A model generated the notes under the pieces. It searched no databases. It saw only the letters and a program-made list of their open reading frames with translations, and was not told where the DNA came from. 64,000 bases of DNA, taken from assembly GCA_964017185.1 (NCBI GenBank), contig OZ024880.1, forward strand, positions 38,220,329 to 38,284,328, written 5' to 3'. Every line of letters begins with the position of its first letter. The stretch's first letter is position 1. The position numbers and the translations under genes are program-made. This stretch comes from Rugalucina vietnamica. Its lineage: Eukaryota; Mollusca; Bivalvia; Lucinida; Lucinidae. Below, piece by piece: positions 41,826 to 56,000 of the stretch.

Positions 41826-44800
41826 TTTAATCAAATCAAATCAAATCAAATCAAATCAAATATCTTTATTGGTTTTGAAATCCAGAAACAGGATTGTTAC
41901 CAACTACATACAAACATACATACATAATACTAAACATACAAACAGCAAACGATTTAAATATGTATTACAAGTATGGTATCTATGACCTTAATAATAATAT
42001 ACAACTCAGACAAGGACTATAAAAGGTATCTATGACCAACTTAATACAACATTTTATGGTATCTATGACCAAATTTATGACTGGCAACTCAGACTAGGAC
42101 TATATAACGTATCTATGACCAACTTAATACAACACTTGAGAAAATTTATGACTAGAATGGTATCTATGACCTTAATAATATACAACTCAGACAAGGACTA
42201 TAAAAGGTATCTATGACCAACTTAATACAACATTTTATGGTATCTATGACCAAATTTATGACTGGAATGGTATCTATGACCTTAATAATAATACAACTCA
42301 GACTAGGATTTAACAAATTATCCTTAAAAGAAGCAAACATTATTAATGCCAATGTAAGTAACTGGTATATCTGAACAATTGGATCAATCATTAAAATTCA
42401 CATGATTACATTTCCATGATATCTATGAACAGATGTGTGACTAGAAGAAAAAAAATATCTATCACAGATGTAATAACACTAAAATTGTGGAATGATATCT
42501 ATAAGACAGAATATTTCAATAAAACTAGCCGTACCAATTTAACCTGTAGGAAATCTAAATTGCCTATGACAAGGCAATACCAGCAATGAACAAATTGTAT
42601 CAATTAGAGATAGTAACATTATCTATTAAATCTTCTCTGATTTTGAACATCTTGTGAATATGGGAAATGCATATACTAAGTATGTCATATTCTTTATTCT
42701 GTAAAATGAATCTAAATTTTTCAGATTCATCCATATTTATGAAAGATGGAATAGCCTTTTCCAACTCTGTGAAAAATAGTATTCTTTGGTCATTTAAAGA
42801 TTGGCACTGTAGTAAAAAATGAGATTCTGTTTCTATATCAGCTTTACACAAAGGACATAATCGCTCGTTAACAGCTTTATTTTTGTGTCTACCCTTTTCA
42901 ATTTGGAGACTATGTGCACTAACACGTAATTTTGCAAAAGATGTAATATATTCCTTAGGTAAATCATTTATTTGCAAATACATTTCTTTATCATACTTCA
43001 CTTTAAAAGTTCTAAATGTTCTAAGTTTATTACCATTTATAGAGCCAGAATCGTCAAAAATACTTTTTTTCCAGTATTGTATGTATAATTCCTTCAACTT
43101 GTTACAAACAGCATATTTCAATTTATTCTTGGAAAATGTTGAACGATTAATCCATACATGTTCAAATCCAATTATACTCATAAACAGTTTAAATCTACTA
43201 GCAAACCCTTTGGAATAAGACAAACTATCACTATAGCTTTGATAAGCATATGTACTTTGATCTAGATTCACCAGATGAGTCCAAAAACTCAGAGAGCTTT
43301 TTAGACCATAAACAGCCAGTGGGAAGATTCCAAATTCTGATCTTACTGCATTATTGCTCGCATACTTATGTACTCCCATTACCGACTTCAAAAAGCGTAC
43401 CTGGATTTTTTCAGATTGTAGTAACTCATATCTTTGTTCTATCTGAGTTAAGTCATTCTTATTAACTATGAAATCTAGTGACCAAATTTCACTACAGTAA
43501 AGAAGTATAGGTTTAACACAATGTTGATATATTGTAAGATATAATTCAGTGTTCATACTTTCTGACATTAGTGCTTTTCTAATACAAAAAACTGCCTTCA
43601 AGGCTTTGTTACACAAGTACTTAACTGCATTTGAAAATACACCTGAGGCTCTAAAAACTATACCAAGATATTTATATTCTTGAACTACCTCTACATTGGT
43701 TTGCAGAAAGTTAAAAGCAAACCCTTTTAAAATTCTACCTGATTTGTTAAAGACAATCACTTTTGTTTTTGATATATTAACAGTCAAATTCCAGACTTGA
43801 CAAAAATTTCCTAACTTATTCATAGCTCTTTGCAATCCTTCGGCACTATTAGAGATGAGTACAATGTCATCAGCGTAAAGAAGACTAGAAATGCTAGTAT
43901 TATGGATCTTAATAGGATCACATAAATGATCGAAACAATCATTTAAATCATTCAAATATATTGAAAACAATGTAGGGCTCAAAATACACCCTTGCTTCAC
44001 TCCAATTTTAGTGTCAAAACTTGAACTTAACCCAGCATCAGTCTTCACACAACATACTAAAGAGGCGTACATATCCTTCAATATGTTTAAAAAAGGACCT
44101 CTAATATTATATTTAAACAGCTTATGAAAAAGAGCACATCTATTAACTGTGTCAAAAGCTTTACTTAAATCTACAAAACAGGCATACAAATATTTGGAAG
44201 ACTTAAATGCCTTATCTATTAAAGTTTTCAGAGTCAGAATATGATCACTAGTACGACAATTCTTGCGAAAACCAATTTGTTCAGGACCAATAATATGATT
44301 ACATTCCAGATAATCATCTAAGCGATTAAACAATATCCTGCTGAAAAGCTTACTGAAACAACTAGAAATTGAAATGCCTCTATAATTAGTTGGAGTAGTT
44401 GTCCCTCCACCTTTAAAAATGGGCTTAATAATATTTTCTCTCCAAAACGAAGGATATGTACCCTTTTGTAAAATATGATTAAACAGCAATGTGAAATGTT
44501 CTAAAAGTAAAGGTACAGATATACGTAACATTTCATTAGAAATCTCATCTATGCCACAAGACTTGCCATTTTTCAAATTTTTGGCTGCTTTAAGAACCTC
44601 ATCAACCGAAATATCTCTGTTAAGAACAGAATTATCTATAAAGGCAAACCTACTATATTCTGGTAGTGCTTGCTCATCAAAATTATTTGTGTAGTCAATA
44701 TTCATGAGAGATTTGAAATATTCAGTCCATGTGCTAGAGGATATATCGGCTGACGGGTCAACTTTCTGTTTTTCCATTAAATCATTAACACAATTCCAGA

Positions 44801-45995
44801 ACTCTTTTGGATTCCTTTTCTCACTCTCCATGAGGCCACTCAATAATTTTCCTTTGAAAATTCTATGTTTCTTTCTAATCAATCTATTGTATTCTTTACG
44901 TTCGAAATAAACTTTACTACGCAGAGTACGGTTAAAAGGATCAGATGCCAGTTTACGTGATAACTGTTTTAAATTCCTATACTTGAAATCACAGTCAGCA
45001 TCATACCATTTTTTCTTAGGTTTTCGCTTTTTCTTTTTCTTTTTAAAAGCTAAATTACTCTTTTGGTCTATCGATGTGGCCCCATGAAGCGTGGAAGACA
45101 TGTGCTCCACCATAAGATCTATTTGCTCACTGGCAGATAATTGTGAGTTATTAGAAATATTTAATATGTTATTATAAAACCTTGTCTTATCAACCTTACT
45201 TATATTTGCTTCAAAATTTACTTTTTGTCTTTCACCCCATTTTAGATTATGTGGGGCTTTTCTCAGAAACTCTGGTGTCTCATGACAAAATAGTGACTGA
45301 ATTTCAACCAATAAAGGACAATGATCTGAAAAAGTAACATCAAAATCTAAAACTTGAAACTTATTAATAGCATACATGAAATCCGCACTGCATATACAAT
45401 AATCGTCAATAGAAGACCCATGAAAGCCATGAAAAGTAGGCTTACCCACAGTATCACCAATAGTACGGCCATTTAATATTCTTAATTGTAAGCCTATACA
45501 AAGCTCCAAAACACTCCTGCCATATTCATTGGTAGATTGGTGGATAGAAGTATTTCTAAATGTGTGACTATTATCAATACCATAATTATTTGGTAAAACA
45601 TCAGGGGCTACATCATCTTCTTCATTATGTATAAAATCCAAGTCATCCATGTTAATATGTGCATTTAAATCACCCATGATCATCACAGAGCTACTTTGCT
45701 GAAATTTCATGATGTCTGTTTCTAGTTTATTAAATAAAATCTTATCTACATTAGTTCGTTTTGTGTATTCAGAAGAAGCAGGTGAAATATAAATACCCCC
45801 AAGAAATATGTCTGTTCTCAGATTAAAAAACCGCTTACACAGTTTGATCCATACCAAATCAGGATGCGATGTATCAACCACCTTAACCCCTGCCTTAATT
45901 GATCGCCTAATGAATACTGCAACACCTCCGCGCAATCTACTAGGCTTATCAGATCGGCAATTGGAAGTATATGTTTATGCGATGTCACCAACAGC
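41826..45995 (-). mobile_element. Near-intact LINE with 1111-codon frame
   Basis: One continuous minus-strand frame (45935-42600) spans the end of the endonuclease (RGGVAVFIRR, MIMGDLNAHI, FSDHCPLLVEI), the reverse transcriptase (NYRGISISSCFSKLFSRI, FVDLSKAFDTVNRC, KQGCILSPTLFSIYLNDL, SLLYADDIVLIS) and a C-terminal CPLCKADIETESHFLLQC finger. The endonuclease start is cut by a TAA near 45978 and 5' truncation. The 3'UTR has GGTATCTATGACC repeats (41974-42300) and the tail is (TTTGA)n at 41830-41862. The type is CR1/L2-like by impression. It lies in the probable 5'UTR intron of PIH1D2. Confidence 0.9.
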
Positions 45996-46754
45996 GAAAT
46001 AGCCGTTTTACATATAATTAACCTTATACACGAATAGGGGTATATCAACTGCCACAAAACTTCTTTTAAAATAAAAATGAACAATATGTATACCCGCTTT
46101 GGGACTTACTTAAATTATGCAGAAACAAACAAAATAAGATTCCACAGCTGGCAACGTCTTTGATATAACAAAACAAAACGACGTTAAAAACTACGCGTAA
46201 CGTGCACGTTATACATGCCGACGTTGCGCAAACAGTGTGCTCATAAACAATAGTAATGTTTACCCTTAAAAATGATTTTCGAGTAAGCAATGAACAAGCT
46301 GTGACAGATTGGCGTCCTTAGCATGCGTTCTACGTCATTGTTTTTGCGATGTACTTTACCGGTGTCTGTTATCTGTTATCTTCACCGCCTGTATAGGCGA
46401 ACCTCGTTTTAACCCACGAGTACGGGTAACCCTTCACCTAACCATTACCACTCCGCAGTGACAGGATTAATGCCCGCCACCAGTACCATGATAACCCTAA
46501 CACATATTTGAATCCTGTCAATGCGGATTTCCCTCCCTTGTACCTTAACCTTAACCACGTCACTGTTGTACCATACTACCCAAAGCCCCTTTTCCCCAGA
46601 TGCAACAGTGCCGCGAGCTGCCTGAGGTGGAGGAAAGCCAGGACATATCTCGGCATACCCGGGATATGCCTGTGAAACCACCGCGTCCGCCTGGCGACAG
46701 CCAGACCACATACATTTCGACGGGTTAATTCATTTCTATTCTGAAAAACATTTG

Positions 46755-46842
46755 GCCGATAGTGGGGCGCGAACCCGTACGAAAGTGGTATGTAGCAAAG
46801 CAAGGAACCTCCTCGCTCCTTACTGAGCTATAGCGGACGCCC
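46755..46842 (-). mobile_element. tRNA-derived SINE head near the RSPH1 promoter
   Basis: The minus strand has TATAGCTCAGTAAGGAGCG (A box) and GGGTTCGCGCCCC (B box). A body continues to about 46445 (TTTCACAGGCATATCCCGGG, ATATGTCCTGGCTTTCCTCC). It ends about 100 bp from the X-box region. Confidence 0.65.
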
Positions 46843-46899
46843 TGTCGAGGTAAAAATAATTAGACTGGACTTCGATTTTTCTCAACGGTTTGAATTTCC

Positions 46900-47041
46900 G
46901 TCGGCTGTTTTTAGAGATTCAGTCTAGGGGACCTATGTTGTCATTGGCAACTGTTGTTTACAACATCCGTTCGTTGTAGAGTAAAAAGCCGCAGTCGCGA
47001 CCGTGTTAATTTATTTGAAATTTCAAGCAAAAAACAGCAAA
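46900..47041 (+). promoter_or_regulatory. Divergent PIH1D2/RSPH1 promoter with X-box and forkhead site
   Basis: The stretch just upstream of the RSPH1 ATG holds GTTGTCATTGGCAAC (46937-46951). This is an RFX X-box-like inverted repeat: the right half GGCAAC fits RGYAAC and the left half has one mismatch to GTNRCC, with a spacer of 3. Four bases further, TGTTTAC (46955-46961) is a forkhead/FOXJ1 core inside the small palindrome GTTGTTTACAAC. RFX and FOXJ1 are the known pair of regulators of motile-cilium genes. That PIH1D2 starts from the other side of this region is inferred from its upstream acceptor at 40073. Confidence 0.6.
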
Positions 47042-50000
47042 ATGTCGGACATTGGATCTGAAGAAATGGAGGAAGAGCAGGGGCCGTACTTAGGCGTAAG
47101 TTTTATTTGGTTACTGAGTCGAATAATTTAATTTGATGATTGTGATTCTGTGACGATGGAATTGGAAATCATGAAATATCTTGCTCACCTGTCAAATTTT
47201 AAATTAGCTGCCCGTGAATTAGCGGAAAACGTTAAATATGGCACTGTGTAGTAGGAGGAAAAATACAGACCTGTAAAGAAAATCTTCCAGTCGAATGCAA
47301 TGAGCTTGGGTAGAAATACTCCTGTTACCACCACCACCACCACCATGTTATCGTGATATAGTACAGTTCAGTCTCATGGAGTTGCGCGGCACATGGACTT
47401 GCGCATCTCTTAGTTTCTTGTCTCAGGTCTAAGGCATGAAAGTTTACATTTGTTTGTGAGTAACATTTTTAAATGAACTAAAAAAAAAATATCATAGATG
47501 GGACAGAACAGAATGAGAAAATTATGTACGGTGTAGTCCGGTAACATCGCGCACCTAAGGTATTTTATGCATGATCTGACGTGAAATATAAACGCTGACT
47601 AACATGACTTACCATGAGTCTTTAGTGATTCAATAATTATAATATCATAACATAAAATGTTAGCAATTTCCATCAGCTATAGAAATATTGTGGCTGAAAC
47701 ATATGAACCCCCTGGAAAAAAATAGAGGCAATTTGTCCCCTAACATTGTGCACTTCCAAATCAAATGTGTATTTTTTAGCAACCTGCAATTTATTCACAG
47801 CAGTTGCATTTCTGTCAATATATATGAAAGTCATGTGACAAATTACAAACAAGAAAATAAAGAAAAAAATCACGCTGTCTATGATGGCACAAAAATGTCA
47901 CCACACAGTATTTCAAAATTAAACAAAATCACATAATGGTGCTAAATTGTTCAATCAGACCGGAAGGAAAATCATTTTTGTCTTCAAATTAATCTTGTAC
48001 ACTCTTGTTGATGTAACAAATGAGAAAATAACACTGATAGTCCAATATTATTTGAAATCTGGTTGGCATTCCAGGTGCGCAATGTTGCGGGCCGCGCAAT
48101 GTTAGGGGACTCGACTGTATATAAAACGTACTTGCAAGAGATTTTGTTTACCCAGTATATTGCATTGGCCAAATTAATTATGCATGAGGCTGCTTTATTC
48201 CAACTTTTTGTGGCTAATCAACTAAAAATATGACAAATTTCACAAAACATTTGTTTAAATTTAATACCATATTTCTTGAAGAAAGCCATCTAATGACGTC
48301 AAATAAATCAAGTGCGCAACTCCATGTGACCTTTGACATCAGGGATAAACATGGGGGTAGCTTTACTTATGATGAAATTCAGAGAAAAGTTTTTGACATT
48401 TTTATAATTTCTTTTGGTAATTGTATGCATTACATGTTCATGCAAAAAGGGGATTATTTGTTTAATTCAGAAATTTCTTCTATTATAATCTAAATGGTCA
48501 AACAATGCTTAAGTGCGCAACTCCATCGTACGTTAGAAATCATACTATAGTTAGTCTTAAGAAGACACCAATACATTGTAGCCGTAGGGCCTAGATTAGA
48601 CGATTAGAAATCGTTGGTTGAAGTATTGTCAATTTGGCGTTTCACCAGCAAACCATTCAGATTCAGGTTGGTTGTAGCTGAGCGCTAATTGGCTGGTAGT
48701 GTTCTCTAGATGAAATTGGGAATAGTCATAAGGCTATAAGGTCCGGACCAGTAAGACTGGTCAATAATGTGCCCTAATTCAGAAATAGATCAGCTCTAGA
48801 AGTGAATTGTTGAGTAAAAGTTCAGTTTGGAGGGCTATTTATTTATTATATATTGTTATAAAAGACAATGTAGATCTTGGGTGAACATTTTTATAACCAC
48901 AATGCCCTCTGGTTTGTTAAGTATTTTCATTAAGGAATTGGATGAATTTTCTTCAGGAATATGAAGGTGAAAGAAATGAAAAAGATGAGCGCCATGGTCA
49001 TGGTAAAGCCACACTTCCTAATGGAGATACATACGAGGGCATGTATGAGAACGGCAAGCGACACGGCCAGGGGGTTTACAGGTAATACTCTACATGACGG
49101 GTGATATGCCTAAATGGTGCTTTGTTTTTTCAGGGAACAGAAATGAGAAAGAAATTGAGAAAATGTGGGCATCAACATCGAGCAGTGACTTCATACCATC
49201 GGAATCAAATGTGCATGCTTTTAGCAATGCATGTATCTGGTCATTGAGATTTGATAACATTTATATTTGATGTGTCTCGGTTATTCATTTTGTCTAGGAC
49301 TATGAAGGAGAGAGAAATGAGTTGGATGAAAGGCATGGCCGCGGGAAGGCCACCCTTCCTAATGGAGATAGTTATGAAGGCTTGTATGTAAATGGAAAAC
49401 GACATGGCCAGGGTGTCTATAGGTACACAAAGTTATCAGTTTGATCATTTATGAGAATTGTTATTGAAGTTGTTTGTTGCAGGGTTTTGTTCACTTGGGC
49501 TACTGCTTGAGCAGACAAAATAGTCTAGCAGACACCCATCACAAACTTTCTTTTTAAACATTTTTTGTTCAGTTCTGGTTCGTTCAACATTGATTATACA
49601 TGTGAGCCACGTCATGAGAAAACATGATTTTTGCCTATGCTAAAACAGAGGTGCAGATCAGTCAGCGCCTTTGTTTTTGCTAAATGAAATTTTTTATCTG
49701 AAATTTCAAGCATCTAGCATTCTTCTGTAGCTGCACAGCCCGGTTTGTGTCAGACCTAGTCGGAAACCCCGAAGGCCAGTTTTCTCACATTGTGGCACAT
49801 GTAATTATGAGCATTTTGTTCCTTTCTGTTTGATTATATTTGAGCCACTGCATTAGAAAACCAAATACCTGCATATGCTAAAACAAAGCCGCAGATCAGC
49901 TGTGCAGTATTAAACTGCACAGCTGATCTGATCAGCACCTTTGTTTTCGCTCCATAGATAGTACATTATACCTCTTCTTGCTAAATCTAAAATTTGAAGC

Positions 50001-53000
50001 TGTTAGCTATTTTCTTTGACTGTACAGCCTGGTTTGTGTCAGACCTGGTTTGAAACCCAAATTGTTGGGTTTTTTTCATGCGATGGCTCATTTCATTTAA
50101 TAGTTTTGTCATAATTATTGTATTAAATTGTTTATAAGCTGCATCATGAGAAAGGCTGCATTTGTTTAGTCTTGAAGAACATTCAGCTGATAAAGTGGCA
50201 GACTCTGTAGTGACTTTGCTAAAATTCCTAAGTGGTGACTTCAATAAGAGTGAACTTCAGTTGAGCTTGAGTTGAACATGACCATGGAAAAGGTTTTTTA
50301 CTAAATATTTGGGCCAGGTTTGAAGCCTGTGGAACAAAAGATACCGACTTCTGTTTTACCATAACTGAAATGTTATTTTCTGTTTTATAGGTTCAAGAAT
50401 GGTGCCAGATATCTCGGGGAATACATAAAGAATAAGAAACACGGCCAGGGCACATTCATATACCCTGATGGTTCCAAATATGAAGGTAACATTGCGAAAT
50501 TTTGTTCTATTTTTCTTATTTTTGCTCAAAACATAGATTGTGGGTGCACTTTTGGAGCAAAAATAAGAAAAATAGGTATACCCCTGCATACCCCAGTGAG
50601 GGGGTACACATTTCACGGACATATTTTCCTGATGATCTCAAGTAATTGGAATAATATGCACTTAGTTATTAATTTTCATCATATGAATTTAGTGGCTCAA
50701 TGTTGAAAGCATACTTTTATATAGGGCCCTCATCATGAGTAAACCAGTTTTCAGTTCAGTTCAAGGTTGCAAGATTTTTGACCAGGTTCAGCATAACCTG
50801 GGCATGCCATCACTCTTGTCATAGAGCAGTGGTCGAAAGGAATATTCCTCACTAGCCCAAACCCTTATATCTTTCATCATTTGCCAAAATTTTCCAATAG
50901 CCACACCTATATATATACATAATGGATTTAACTGAGAAAAACTACTAGCCCTACAACCCTTTGGCTAGTGCCGGGCTATCTGGCTAGTGCTAATTTCGAT
51001 CACTGATAGAGGGTCATTGGAGTCTAGAAATTTTGGATTTATGCAGCAGTTACAGCACAGCTGATCTGAGACGCTATATTCACATATATATGCAATAAGC
51101 AGGTTTTCTCATGATCAGGCTAAATTTTCTAAGTGCTCTATTATCTTGTTAAGATGCCACATTAATCCATAAAGCAAAAATGCCATCTTCATTAATCGAC
51201 ACAAATTTCAATACACGAATTTCAATTTAGCATAGAAATGAGCTGCTCATGAGAAAACCATGAATTTGCATATAGGCGAAAACAAAGATGCAGATCAGCT
51301 TTGCGGTAAACGCGAAGCTGATCATTGTCTTTGTTTTTGCTACACGGATAGTACAATTCCTCTTAGAACTTTCTAAATCTCTAAATCCAAAATTTCCAGT
51401 CTCTATAGTCATCTTCTGTGACTGTTTGTGTCAGACCTATTGGAAAACCACATTGTTGGTTTTCCCATGAAGCGGTTCAAATGGTTCCATCAATTTCACA
51501 ATCCTTCATTTATCAGGCAGCTGGGTAGAAGATCAGAGGTGCGGCTTTGGGAAGTATTTCTACGTGAACGGAGACACATACGAGGGGGAATGGCAGAACC
51601 ATGTCCGACACGGGAAGGGCTCATACACGTATGCCCAGACCGGCTCTAAGTACGAGGGTATGTGGGATTCTGGTCGCCGGGTAGGACACGGTGAGATGAT
51701 TCATGCCAACCACAAATATGTCGGAGTGTTCAAGGACGATAGAGTAAGTTGAAACACCTGAAAACTCAAAACATGGAAACGGTCATTTTACAATGTGCAC
51801 TGCTCAACTAAAGTGTAGCACAAATTTCATTGTCATTTCAAGTGTCATACTAGTTGTCCTAGAGGAGACCTGTTGATATGATATCTGGCTGAACACTGCC
51901 CATCATTAGGTTAAGATGTGAATATGCATCCTACATGGAACATTTTGTAAAAAACAACCAATCTAGTGGAAGCATGTCAAACAAGATTATGACATAGAGA
52001 GTTCCTTCCCCACTGGAACCCAGTGGTGTCCTTGTGCAACATATATTGACTCGTATGGTAGTATTTTAAAAGTACTGGTTAATATCTCCCTCTCAATGTG
52101 ACTAATAAATTGTTGACAGGGATGTTAAACCACAAAACAAACAAATCATATTACATATGTAATTTGATTTAAAATTTCTTTTCAGCCCAGTGGCAAAGGA
52201 AAGTATGTGTTTGATATTGGCTGTGAGCAGCATGGTACATATGAAGCTATTGAACAGGTAGGGGCTTTTGACCTCATCCAGAAGACAAGGAGTATTAATG
52301 ATATTTGATGATAGTTGATAGATAAATATATTTGAGCCACATCGTGGGAAAACCAACAATGTGGTTTCCGAACAGGTCTGACACAAACCGGCCTGTACAG
52401 TCACAGAAGCAGGCTAGAAGCTTGAAATTTTGGATTTAATAGAAGAGGAATTGTACTATCCGAGTAGCGAAAACAAAGGCGCTGATTAGCTTTGCGGTTA
52501 CCGCGAAGCTGATCTGCGGCTTTGTTTTCGCCTATGCAGATTGTTGGTTTTCCCATGTGGCGGCTCATTTTATCATAAAAACTTATGCCGTGGATGTTCA
52601 TTAGAATCACTTAGCTACCCTAATTTAACTACTGTAAGTCCGAAAATATTCGCGTGACTTTTATTTCGCGAATTTTCTATTTTCGAATTATTAGCGAGTT
52701 CTTGAATTCGCAACTGAGTACTCATGCAGTCTGTAAAGCTTACAGTAACTCTTTATTAGCGAGAATTTTTAATTTGCAAGGCAACGAATTTGCGAATAAC
52801 AGGGAAAATTAAGTTCTCATGAATATTTCCGAATTTACAGTAAGTTGCATATAACAAGTACCATCAATAAGCTAACTAGCAAGTTTTTGCTGTAACATTC
52901 TATGCAAGTTTTAGATTTTAAATATGTTTAAGCTCCTACAATTAAGGTCTTACAATCTTACCTGGCAAGCTGTTATAGCTGACTGTTTTAGATGTTATAT

Positions 53001-56000
53001 TCTAATCAATATTTTTGTCTTTGTGTTTCTAGGAAGAAAAAGAGAAAGGTGATGATGACGAGGCCCCGCCAATCATGATACCCAAGTGGAAGGCAGGACA
53101 TTGTCAGGCAATCACGTTGATGACGGAGGAGGAAGAACTGGAGGAATTACAACAGCCGGCCGCAGACAGCACGGTCACCGACACGCAGCAGGAGACACCG
53201 CAAACACCACAGGCAGAAGGTGGGTACTGCAATCACTGGTCAGTGGGGATTGTATGAGCTGTGCCATTAGAAAACCGGTCTTAAGACCACACTAGAGAGC
53301 TAGAGGTGCTGATCAGCTGTGCAGTTACTACACAGCTGATCCGTGTCTTTGTTTTCACTTATGCAAAAAATTGGTTTTCTGATGATGTAGCTTATGTGGG
53401 TCTTGGGGTAGAGGTATAATAGGTTGTTGATGGATCACCAACGAGAAAACCAACAATTTGGGTTTCCAGGTCGGACACAAACCAGGCTGTACAGTCACAG
53501 AACAAAGCTAGAAGCTTGAAACTTTGGATATAAGTAGAAGAGGAATTGTACTATCCGTGTAGCGAAAACTAAGGCGCTGATCAGCTTCGCTGTTATGGCG
53601 AAGCTGATCTGCGCCTTTGTTTTCGCCTATGCATATTGTTGGTTTTCTTATGCAGTGGCTCATTTATTAGTAATAGTAACTATTCCTGTGAATTGTATAG
53701 TTATTTTTCACAGACAGAAGAGAATGGTGGAAGATTAGATGTGTAGGATAATTCTGTCATTCTTTATATTGCAGAGTAAATGATATAAGTAAATTAGTTC
53801 TAAAATTTATCATTAACATAAGGGGTTGCCAGTGTCAAAATCTTTTAAGTTTATGAATACTTTCCTGGCTATCTTGTTGGTTTTTAATGGCTCTGGCTAT
53901 ATTCTTGTGTGTGCAATGCCAACCACATGTAGTTCTAGAGCTCTCAGCAAGATACTTAAATAAATCAGTTCACAGTTTTTAATAATTGAAGTTACATGGT
54001 TTAACCAGTCTGATTCAGTTTGTATCACTTTACATATTTCTCGGTAATATTTAGTAAAATTCTATTTTATTTGTAATACTAGCAAAATTTTTTTCACAGC
54101 CACTCCAAATTAAGAAAAGGTAACTGGTTCTGAAACTATATATTGAATATGTATTTGAATAATTTGATGTACCTAATACAAGCCTTAAAATTCAGTCAGC
54201 CAAAATCTCCTAGTTTCATCCTATGATTTAATAAATTGAGTTATATGTTCAAAAGTAGCCAGTCCATATAGGTTTCTCTAGGTTTGCACAATTGAGCCCC
54301 ATTGTGGGAAAACCGACAATGTGGTTTCCGAACAGGTTCGACACAAACCGAGCTGTACAAGCACAGGAGATTGATAGAAGCTTGAAGTTTTAGATTAGTT
54401 TCGTGTAGCGAAAACTAAGGCGCTGATCAGCTTCGTGGCTCCCGCGAAGCTGATCTGAGTCTTTGTTTTTGCATATATGCAGATTGTTGGTTTTCTCATA
54501 ATGCGGCTCATATATTTGAAAATATAGGTTTGTAAATGGTACATCAGTTATTTATGTCTGATAACTTTTGTTGGCAGTTACATGGTGTATTAGATATGAT
54601 TCAACAAGATATTTTTACACAATATTAGAATTAAAATAAAAGAATATATGAAAACTCAAAAACAATCTTAAATCTCAATGCAACAGACTTGTTTTAAATG
54701 GTAAACTGCAACACAATGGTTATCAGTTTTCGTTATTTCAAATTATTGTAAAGTTAAGCATGTTTTATTGTTCATTTTCCTATACCCATGTAACTACAGA
54801 TATGTAATTCCATTTCTTATTATGATATTTCAATACTAAGTAAGACCATTTTAAAATTATAATACTTGGTATAAAAGAGTACCTTAAAGGGTGGTAAAAG
54901 TTTCTTGCTTTTTTCAGAAAATCATAATTGAACTACAAAAAGACACAATCCAGATCAGCTTAGGCCTTTTGGTCATAAATCTTTTTTCATTCTCAACTCA
55001 ACTGAATAAAATGTTATAATGCTCATAAATCAGTTTAGATAACCCAAAATTGGAGAAACTGCAGGTTTTGATTACCAAAGTCAGTTTTGTATCCCACTGA
55101 TAAATAAATATTAAACTATGAACCATTTTTGGCATTTTAACATTTATGAGCAGGATAAATTTTATGCTCAGCTGAATTGAGAATGAAAAAAAAAAATGTT
55201 TATAACCTTTGGGCTTAGATCAGCTCTTTGCAGTCTTTATGCAGATGACCAAGCTTTAATTGATAAATGGACATTCTTTTTACTCTCAATGTAAATATGC
55301 ATGCTACAGAAAGTGTAAATGCATGATGTTTGGCATGCCAATCTGCAAATAGAAAGTATAGAGAAATTAAAAGATCTGCTTACTCCTTTATCCAGATCAG
55401 TATTGTATCACATTATCTTTTCAAACAGTACACTTCATGACCTCTAGCTGTTCTCAAGATTAAGTTTAAGATGTCTGTGCTTCTGTTGTATGTGCAGTAT
55501 GATCCTTATCTGTAAGAAAACCTGTTTTCAGGGTTTTAAGGGCCACACAGTAGTTGTTACCTTTTTCAATAAACTGCCTGAAGTTTAAGTTACAGAAAAT
55601 ATTTCATTCCTATTGTTGCCAACCAAATTTGAGTTTTCAGCTTTCATACTTGTGTTGTAATGAGAATAAAATGTACATAGATACTCATCAAATTCAGTCT
55701 AGTATTTCAATTTCTGGTCAGCAATGATCTGTGGTGTATCGAAAATCATCCTATAATAAACAATGAAATATAAAAGAGGTTGAGGGGTACTTTTGTACTA
55801 ACAACACTTAAAGACTAACAGCAATGGTTGTTTCTATTGCAGTTAAGCCCCCTGAGATTGAAGTTACCAATGATACAGAGGACACCGCCAAACCCCCGTC
55901 ACCTGTTCAGGCTGAGCGGACCGAGGATCAGGAACCCAGCACTCAGCAGGAGGAAGAATCCTCACAACAACAGCAGGAGGAGCCACCAGACAGCCAGGAA

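Noticed and set aside
53086..53295. 69-codon frame in RSPH1 exon 6
   Set aside because: It is an alternative frame of the real exon, giving a Gly/Arg-rich run.
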